Program-made: the position numbers and the translations under genes
Origin: an uncultured Sediminicola sp.
Lineage (GTDB): Bacteria > Bacteroidota > Bacteroidia > Flavobacteriales > Flavobacteriaceae
DNA length: 5,694 nt
Direction: 5' to 3'
Assembly (NCBI GenBank): GCA_938039345.1
Contig: CALHVB010000026.1
Coordinates: 1-5,694, forward strand
Notes under the pieces: model-generated
Seen by the model: the letters and a program-made list of their open reading frames with translations, nothing else
Database searches by the model: none
What the model was told of the DNA's origin: nothing
Shown here: in pieces, positions 1 to 5,694 of the stretch
Numbering within the stretch: position 1 is the stretch's first letter
How the letters are laid out: each line of letters starts with the position of its first letter

Positions 1-63
1 TTTATCGAACCCCTTTTTATTGTTAAATACGTAAATTATTAGGCTTGTTTTTAACAAAAAACT

Positions 64-79
64 ATTATGCGTGCATAAT
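64..79. repeat. Perfect 7-bp inverted repeat, possible operator
   Basis: ATTATGC and GCATAAT flank a 2-bp GT centre and form a perfect dyad. It lies 14 bp upstream of the candidate -7 element and about 73 bp before the receptor start codon. That is near the -33 to -40 zone where a dimeric activator or repressor would bind. The arms contain G/C pairs, so this is less likely to be an accident of AT-rich sequence than the other small palindromes nearby. No T-tract follows directly, so it is not a convincing terminator. The regulator is unknown and operator function is inferred from symmetry and position only. Confidence 0.4.
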
Positions 80-93
80 TTTTTCGATTTTAT

Positions 94-101
94 TATTTTT
101 G
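94..101 (+). promoter_or_regulatory. Candidate Bacteroidetes -7 promoter element for the receptor-hydrolase unit
   Basis: TATTTTTG matches the Bacteroidetes sigma-A -7 consensus TAnnTTTG. It would start transcription near 107 and give a leader of about 45 nt before the ATG at 153. No clear -33 TTG is found about 20 bp upstream; that space holds the inverted repeat at 64-79, so the promoter may depend on an activator. A weaker alternative is TAACTTG at 117-123. The T-rich surroundings make a chance match quite possible. Confidence 0.4.
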
Positions 102-152
102 AAATAAAAAAATCTGTAACTTGTACATATTAACTTATTAAAAATAACATGT

Positions 153-2939
153 ATGAGAGCTAAAATGCTAATTTTTGTTATGCTTTTAGGTGTTTATTCA
201 TATTCTCAGACCACAGTAAAAGGAAATGTGGTTGATGAAAATAATGAGCCAATACCTGGAGCTAATATTATAATTGAAGGAAAGGCTGAAGGAACAGTGG
301 CAGATTTCGATGGTAATTTTATCTTAAATACCTCTGAGAATCCCCCATTTAATATTGTTGTATCTAGTATTGGTTTTGTATCTTCTAAATTAAACATTAC
401 ACAAAATAATAAAAATGTAATAGTTACTTTAATAGAAGAACAAACTCGATTAGATGAGGTGGTGATTTCTGCATCTAGAACGCCAGAGCGTATTTTTGAA
501 TCCCCAGTTACTGTAGAACGTTTTGGAATTGAAGAAATAAAAAATACGTCATCTGCCGATTTTTATGGAGGGTTAGAAAACTTAAAAGGAGTAGATGTTA
601 ATACAAATAGTTTAACCTTTAGGTCTATTAACACAAGAGGTTTTGCAAGTTTTGCCAATAATAGGTTTATGCAATTGGTAGATGGCATGGATAATTCTAC
701 GCCAGCATTAAACTTTCCTATTGGAAATTTAGTAGGTTTAATAGAACCAGATGTACAAAGTGTGGAATTATTACCAGGAGCATCATCTGCACTGTACGGA
801 GCAAACGCTTTTAATGGGATATTATTTATGCAAAGTAAAAACCCTTTTGATTATGAAGGAATAAGTGTTTCTATAAAAAGAGGAATTACTTCGCAAGAAG
901 CGGCAGGAGATAATTCATATACAGATCTTGGTATACGTGCCGCACATAAATTTAGTGATAAGTTTGCTGCTAAAGTAAATTTTGGGTATCTAAAAGGAAC
1001 AGATTGGGCAGCAATTAGTGAAGTTGATAGTGATTTGCCAGGCGGTACTAGAGCATCTAATTTAAATTATAACGGTATTAATGTATATGGGGATGAGGTT
1101 TCTCAAAATTTAAAAAGTGTAGCAGTAACATTGGAAGGTTTAGGAATATTGCCAGCTGGTGCAAATGCACTAATTCCTTCTGTAGATGTTAGTAGAACAG
1201 GTTATAATGAACAGGATTTAACAAATTATAATGCAGAGAGTATTAAAGCAGATTGGGGGCTGTACTATAGACCCATAACGGATAATAGTTTAGAGTTTTC
1301 CTACGTTGGTAAAGTAGGTACAGGGTCTACCATATATCAAGGGACTAATAGGTATAATATAAATGGTTTCTTTCAGCAACAACATAAATTAGAGGTAAAA
1401 CACGATAATTTTTATTTGCGAGGATATGTAGTAAATGATAAGGCAGGAGATTCTTATGATATGGTATTTACAGGGATAAATATTAACCGAGCATGGAAGC
1501 CAGACCCTACATGGTTTGGAGAATATGCAGGAACATATTTTCAAGCCACTCTTGGCGGAGCAACAGATGTGGAAGCTCATGCGTTAGCAAGGGCACAAGC
1601 AGAATCGGGAAGATATGAACCAGGTTCTCCAGAGTTTCAAGCAGCTTTTAATAGGAGTATTAATGACCCAGATTTGTCTTCAGGGTCAAAATTTCAAGAT
1701 GCATCAAAATATTATCATGCAGACGGTAATTATAATTTTTCACATTTAATAGACTTTGCGGATATTCAAGTTGGAGGTTCTTACAGAAAATATAGCCTTA
1801 ATTCAGGAGGAACTATTTATACAGATGCAGATGGCTCTATAGATTACTCCGAGTTTGGTATTTATACACAGATTCAGAAAAAAATTGAGTTAGATGAAGA
1901 AAAGAGTTTAAAATTAACTGGGTCTATTCGTTACGATAAATCTGAATTTTTTGATGGTTTCTTTTCTCCAAGATTATCAGCAGGCTTTACATTTAACCGT
2001 AATCATAATATTAGAGTTTCTGCACAAACAGGATTTAGAAATCCAACAACTCAGGATTTGTTCATTGGTTTAGATGCTGGTAGGGCAATATTAATAGGCT
2101 CGTCTCCTGATAACTTAGGCAGATATACAAGAGATTTTTCTGTTAGTGGAGGAGGGCAGTTATTAGGGCAACCAGCTACAGTTACACAAACAGGAGCAGT
2201 AGCCTATAATAATTCTTATACGGTAAGTTCTGTTGAAGAATTATCAAGAACGGGTAATCCGGCTGTTTTAGAAGTGTCTAATCCAAGTATCGTGCAGCCA
2301 GAGCAAGTAAAGTCTATTGAGGCAGGATATAGAGGTAAAATAGATAAGTTAGTGATAGACTTTAGTATATATTATAATAAGTACAAAGATTTTATCGCTC
2401 AAGAAGCAGTTATAGCACCTTATTACGGAACTGTAGGGGATAATTCGCTTTCAGTTGCAGCAATATCGAATGGAGATTTTCAGGCTTGGGGTACTTATAC
2501 AAATTCAGATGCAGATATAGCATCTTATGGAGCATCTATAGGTTTGTCTACTAAAGTGTTGGGTAATTTTGATTTAAGTGGTAGTTACACGTTTACGAAA
2601 CAAGACTTTGACCAAGCAGCTAACCCAGATTTTGAAACTAATTTTAATACACCAGAACATAAATTTAAAGCATCATTTGGAAATAAAGCTTTGTTTGATA
2701 ATTTTGGATTTAATGTTTCGTACAGATTTAGCGACGATTATTTTTGGCAAGCTACATTCGGAGATGGTGTTGTGCCAGAGTTTCATACAGTAGATGCTCA
2801 AATTAATTATAAAGTTCCAAGTATAAAATCTTCTTTTAAAGCAGGAGCAACTAATCTTTTGGGAAAAGAATATTTTACAGCATTTGGCACAGGGCTTATT
2901 GGTTCTATGTATTATTTGTCATGGACTATCAATAATTAA
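153..2939 (+). CDS. TonB-dependent outer-membrane receptor with carboxypeptidase-regulatory-like N-terminal domain
   Basis: This 928-residue protein is an energised outer-membrane uptake channel driven by TonB-ExbB-ExbD. Residues 1-18 look like a signal peptide (MRAKM, hydrophobic LIFVMLLGV, cleavage likely SYS|Q19). Residues 21-95 resemble a CarboxypepD_reg-like beta-sandwich (VKGNVVDENNEPIPGANI, then GTVADFDGNF). A TonB-box-like LDEVVIS lies at 100-106. The plug spans roughly 110-230 and contains the conserved LPGASSALYGANAFNGILF (207-225). The rest forms the 22-strand barrel, with family-typical FRNPTTQDLF (628-637), QPEQVKSIEAGYRG (715-728) and NLLGKEYF (901-908). It ends in YYLSWTINN, so the last residue is not the usual aromatic. 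Length is normal and the frame is intact. The ATG at 153 is chosen because it gives a complete signal peptide; there is no Shine-Dalgarno, as usual in this phylum. No SusD-type gene follows, and the 3' neighbour 15 bp on is an SGNH lipoprotein. The ligand is unknown; I cannot tell siderophore, glycan, lipid or other. Confidence 0.93.
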   Translation: MRAKMLIFVMLLGVYSYSQTTVKGNVVDENNEPIPGANIIIEGKAEGTVADFDGNFILNTSENPPFNIVVSSIGFVSSKLNITQNNKNVIVTLIEEQTRLDEVVISASRTPERIFESPVTVERFGIEEIKNTSSADFYGGLENLKGVDVNTNSLTFRSINTRGFASFANNRFMQLVDGMDNSTPALNFPIGNLVGLIEPDVQSVELLPGASSALYGANAFNGILFMQSKNPFDYEGISVSIKRGITSQEAAGDNSYTDLGIRAAHKFSDKFAAKVNFGYLKGTDWAAISEVDSDLPGGTRASNLNYNGINVYGDEVSQNLKSVAVTLEGLGILPAGANALIPSVDVSRTGYNEQDLTNYNAESIKADWGLYYRPITDNSLEFSYVGKVGTGSTIYQGTNRYNINGFFQQQHKLEVKHDNFYLRGYVVNDKAGDSYDMVFTGININRAWKPDPTWFGEYAGTYFQATLGGATDVEAHALARAQAESGRYEPGSPEFQAAFNRSINDPDLSSGSKFQDASKYYHADGNYNFSHLIDFADIQVGGSYRKYSLNSGGTIYTDADGSIDYSEFGIYTQIQKKIELDEEKSLKLTGSIRYDKSEFFDGFFSPRLSAGFTFNRNHNIRVSAQTGFRNPTTQDLFIGLDAGRAILIGSSPDNLGRYTRDFSVSGGGQLLGQPATVTQTGAVAYNNSYTVSSVEELSRTGNPAVLEVSNPSIVQPEQVKSIEAGYRGKIDKLVIDFSIYYNKYKDFIAQEAVIAPYYGTVGDNSLSVAAISNGDFQAWGTYTNSDADIASYGASIGLSTKVLGNFDLSGSYTFTKQDFDQAANPDFETNFNTPEHKFKASFGNKALFDNFGFNVSYRFSDDYFWQATFGDGVVPEFHTVDAQINYKVPSIKSSFKAGATNLLGKEYFTAFGTGLIGSMYYLSWTINN

Positions 2940-2954
2940 TAAACTAAAATTTTT

Positions 2955-4541
2955 ATGATGAAAAATATAAAATATATACTATTGTTGATTGTTTTTACAG
3001 CTTTCATGGCATGTAATGATATTGAAGATGTTAATTTAGAAGAAGTAGAGGAGGTTCTAGTATTGCCAGAATTAAATGCAGGCATGGCTGATTTTTCTAA
3101 CTATGTAGCTGTAGGAGCATCGTTTACTGCAGGTTTTACAGATGGGGCTTTATTTAAAGCTAGCCAAGAAAATTCATTCCCTAATATATTAGCAATGCAG
3201 TTTGCAAATGCCGGAGGTGGAGTTTTTACGCAACCTTTAATGAGCGATAATACCGGAGGTATGGTAATAGGTTCTACACCTATTATTCCTTATAGATTAA
3301 TATTTAACGGTACTGGTCCGCAAAGAGTAAATGAGTTTTTTGCAGATTTAGGAGCGCCAGCACCGCAAATTACTACAGATGCTACTGTTAATTTAGGAGC
3401 TACGTTTAATAATGTAGGAGTGCCTGGACTTAAAAGTTTTCATTTAACATTTCCAGGATATGGTACAGCTAATCCTTATTTTGGACGTTTTGCAACTTCT
3501 ACAGATGCAACAGTATTAGGTGCAGCATCAGCACAAAATCCAACATTCTTTACACTATCAGAAATAGGAGGAAATGATGTGTTGAGTTATGCTACCTCCG
3601 GAGGGTTAGGTGTAGATCAAACAGGAAATTTTAATCCGGCTACTTATGGAGCTAATGATATTACGGATCCTACGGTATTTGGGCAATTGCTTGATGGTGT
3701 TATAGCTCAATTAACAGCAAATGGAGCTAAAGGAGCTTTAGCCAATGTTCCTTATATTACAGATTTACCATTTTTTACTACAGTGCCTAATAATGCATTA
3801 GATTTAGATGAAACAACAGCGGCTAGGCTTACAGGTTTTTTTCAGGCTGTTAGTGGAATATTTGCTCAAGGTGTAATTTTACAAGGAGGAAGCCCAGAAG
3901 AGGCGCAAGCATTAGCAGCACAATATGCAATTACTTTTCGTGAGGGGTCAAATAGATTTTTAATAGATGTGCCAGTGACACCAACAAATCCATTAGGTTT
4001 TAGGCAAATGACAGAAGAAGAACTTTTGGTATTGACCATAGATAGAGATGCATTAGCAGAAGGATATGGCTCTGTAGCATTAACTCAAGAGGTTTTACAG
4101 GTTTTAGGAATTTTGCAACAAGGAGGTACTCCAACACAAGAACAAGCAGGTTTAGTACTAGCAGCTGTAAATGGTATTGATGATAAAGATGCCTTAGATA
4201 CAGATGAGCTTATGGCTATAAAAAATGCTACAGATGCTTATAATACAAAAATAGAATCTACTGCAACTACAAATGGTTTGGCAATAGTAGACTTTAAATC
4301 TATATTATCTGAAGCATCGTCTACAGGTCTTAAAACAGGAGATTTTACATTAACAACAAATTTAGTTACGGGTGGTTTGGTTAGTTTAGATGGTATTCAT
4401 TTAACTGCTAGAGGTTACGCTGTGATGGCAAATAAATTTTTAGAAGCGATAGATGTTGCTTATGGTTCTAATTTTATAGCGTCGGGAAATGTAGCAAATG
4501 CTGCAAATTACCCTACGAATTACTCTCCAACTTTACAATAG
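2955..4541 (+). CDS. SGNH/GDSL-superfamily hydrolase, predicted outer-membrane lipoprotein
   Basis: This 528-residue protein is a probable secreted esterase or lipase-like hydrolase anchored by lipid. The N-terminus MMKNIKYILLLIVFTAFMAC is a type II signal peptide with lipobox FMAC and lipidated Cys20. The following NDIED and EEVEEV are acidic, like Bacteroidetes surface-export signals. All four SGNH blocks are visible: block I VGASFTAG with nucleophile Ser56 (GAS instead of GDS), block II VGVPG (154-158) giving the oxyanion Gly, block III GGND (205-208) with Asn207, and block V DGIH with Asp479 and His482. About 270 residues separate blocks III and V, much more than in compact SGNH enzymes of 200-250 residues. 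They include Ala/Gln-rich stretches (296-325, 375-405) that look helical. Tandem ATGs at 2955 and 2958 make the exact start uncertain by one codon. The 15-bp gap to the receptor, same strand and shared terminator indicate co-transcription. The substrate is not deducible. Superfamily call is confident; surface exposure is inferred. Confidence 0.87.
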   Translation: MMKNIKYILLLIVFTAFMACNDIEDVNLEEVEEVLVLPELNAGMADFSNYVAVGASFTAGFTDGALFKASQENSFPNILAMQFANAGGGVFTQPLMSDNTGGMVIGSTPIIPYRLIFNGTGPQRVNEFFADLGAPAPQITTDATVNLGATFNNVGVPGLKSFHLTFPGYGTANPYFGRFATSTDATVLGAASAQNPTFFTLSEIGGNDVLSYATSGGLGVDQTGNFNPATYGANDITDPTVFGQLLDGVIAQLTANGAKGALANVPYITDLPFFTTVPNNALDLDETTAARLTGFFQAVSGIFAQGVILQGGSPEEAQALAAQYAITFREGSNRFLIDVPVTPTNPLGFRQMTEEELLVLTIDRDALAEGYGSVALTQEVLQVLGILQQGGTPTQEQAGLVLAAVNGIDDKDALDTDELMAIKNATDAYNTKIESTATTNGLAIVDFKSILSEASSTGLKTGDFTLTTNLVTGGLVSLDGIHLTARGYAVMANKFLEAIDVAYGSNFIASGNVANAANYPTNYSPTLQ

Positions 4542-4570
4542 CAAGATAAAAGCATATAAAAAGCTTCGAA

Positions 4571-4598
4571 AATGCCCTTATTTTAAGGGTATTTTTTT
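4571..4598 (+). terminator. Rho-independent terminator of the receptor-hydrolase unit
   Basis: CCCTTA (4575-4580) pairs with TAAGGG (4584-4589) around a TTT loop. A G-T wobble and A-T pairs extend the stem downward, and seven T's follow at 4592-4598. It starts 30 bp after the hydrolase stop codon and lies before the atpD promoter, so it separates the two transcription units. The upstream A-run is only four bases, so efficient termination in the opposite direction is doubtful. Confidence 0.85.
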
Positions 4599-4623
4599 AT
4601 TGTAAAAACACTATAAAAACACC

Positions 4624-4640
4624 TTTATTTTTAAAATAAA
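4624..4640. repeat. AT-only 8-bp inverted repeat upstream of the atpD promoter
   Basis: TTTATTTT and AAAATAAA are perfect mirror complements around a single T. The repeat ends 6 bp before the -7 element and covers the place where a -33 element would sit. It contains no G or C, so chance in an AT-rich intergenic region is a serious explanation. It might equally act as an AT-rich promoter-strengthening element. Confidence 0.3.
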
Positions 4641-4646
4641 AACATA

Positions 4647-4654
4647 TATCTTTG
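4647..4654 (+). promoter_or_regulatory. atpD: Bacteroidetes -7 promoter element of atpD
   Basis: TATCTTTG, followed by CA, is an exact match to TAnnTTTG and has the form commonly seen before highly expressed flavobacterial genes. The predicted start is near 4660-4662, giving a leader of about 80 nt. A matching -33 TTG is not apparent; the upstream DNA is T/A-rich. It lies downstream of the terminator at 4571-4598, consistent with atpD being transcribed independently. Confidence 0.75.
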
Positions 4655-4668
4655 CAACGCAAAAATCT

Positions 4669-4696
4669 AACCCTCAGGATTATTGAGGGAAAGGTT
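4669..4696 (+). other. Hairpin in the atpD 5' leader
   Basis: CCCTCA (4671-4676) pairs perfectly with TGAGGG (4684-4689) around a 7-nt loop, only about 10 nt after the predicted transcription start. AACC (4669-4672) can alternatively pair with GGTT (4693-4696), which would compete for the two C's of the main stem. No T-tract follows, so it is not a terminator, and it ends 51 nt before the start codon, so it does not mask the initiation site directly. Possible roles are 5'-end stabilisation or protein-mediated control. I do not recognise it as a known leader family. Confidence 0.45.
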
Positions 4697-4737
4697 TAAT
4701 AGAAGTTATTTATCACGCTAAAACAATAAACATTTAA

Positions 4738-5694
<957 letters not shown>

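Noticed and set aside
1..42. Open frame reading to a TAG at 40-42, possibly the tail of an upstream gene
   Set aside because: Only 13 codons are visible, and any random frame could look like this; the window does not show enough to call a partial gene.
45..57. Small palindrome TTGTT-TTT-AACAA
   Set aside because: Only 5-bp, mostly A/T arms; too weak for a terminator or operator call in this AT-rich upstream region.
149..163. Four-codon upstream frame (ATG at 149, TAA at 161-163) overlapping the receptor start
   Set aside because: Probably a chance ATG in an AT-rich start region; no initiation signal favours it, and the 153 start gives the full signal peptide.
206..397. Minus-strand open frame of 63 codons inside the receptor gene
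   Set aside because: It is antisense to a conserved carboxypeptidase-regulatory-like domain, has no recognisable protein features and no promoter; a shadow of the receptor's reading frame.
1389..1580. Cys-rich minus-strand open frame of 63 codons
   Set aside because: It lies antisense within the receptor barrel. The Cys content comes from complementing Ala/Thr/Gln codons, and nothing else supports a gene.
1819..1854. EF-hand-like loop YTDADGSIDYSE (receptor residues 557-568)
   Set aside because: The first ligand position is Tyr instead of Asp and the segment lies in a barrel strand/loop region that I recall as similar in this receptor family, so calcium binding is not supported.
2578..2793. 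Plus-strand open frame of 71 codons in another frame of the receptor gene
   Set aside because: It is fully contained in the conserved C-terminal barrel and has the Leu/Ile-rich composition of an off-frame translation.

Overview
The window looks like chromosomal DNA from a member of the Bacteroidetes, most likely the Flavobacteriaceae. Four things support this. The DNA is AT-rich. The promoter ahead of the last gene matches the Bacteroidetes -7 consensus TAnnTTTG exactly (TATCTTTG). No gene has a Shine-Dalgarno sequence. The first gene is a TonB-dependent receptor with the N-terminal carboxypeptidase-regulatory-like domain typical of the phylum. I do not assign a genus.

Layout: 1-152 is a non-coding upstream region with a candidate -7 element (94-101) and a perfect 7-bp inverted repeat (64-79). 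Then comes a tight two-gene unit. The first gene is a 928-residue TonB-dependent outer-membrane receptor (153-2939). The second, after only 15 bp, is a 528-residue lipoprotein of the SGNH/GDSL hydrolase superfamily (2955-4541). A hairpin followed by seven T's (4571-4598) closes the unit. The 199-bp gap 4542-4740 holds this terminator, an AT-only inverted repeat, a strong promoter match at 4647-4654 and a leader of about 80 nt with a small hairpin. From 4741 to the window edge runs the first 318 codons of atpD, the F1 ATP synthase beta subunit, all on the + strand.

The receptor and hydrolase probably work together at the outer membrane. The acidic stretch right after the lipid-anchored Cys suggests the hydrolase is displayed on the cell surface. 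There it could cleave an ester-bearing ligand, or present it, at the mouth of the receptor. Neither substrate can be read from the sequence. The layout recalls SusC/SusD couples, but the lipoprotein is an apparently intact SGNH enzyme rather than a SusD-fold binding protein. atpD is a separate housekeeping transcription unit.

Most of the window is ordinary conserved flavobacterial sequence. The points worth a second look are the receptor/SGNH-lipoprotein pair, the inverted repeat ahead of it, and the structured atpD leader. I see no mobile element, CRISPR array, tRNA or rRNA.
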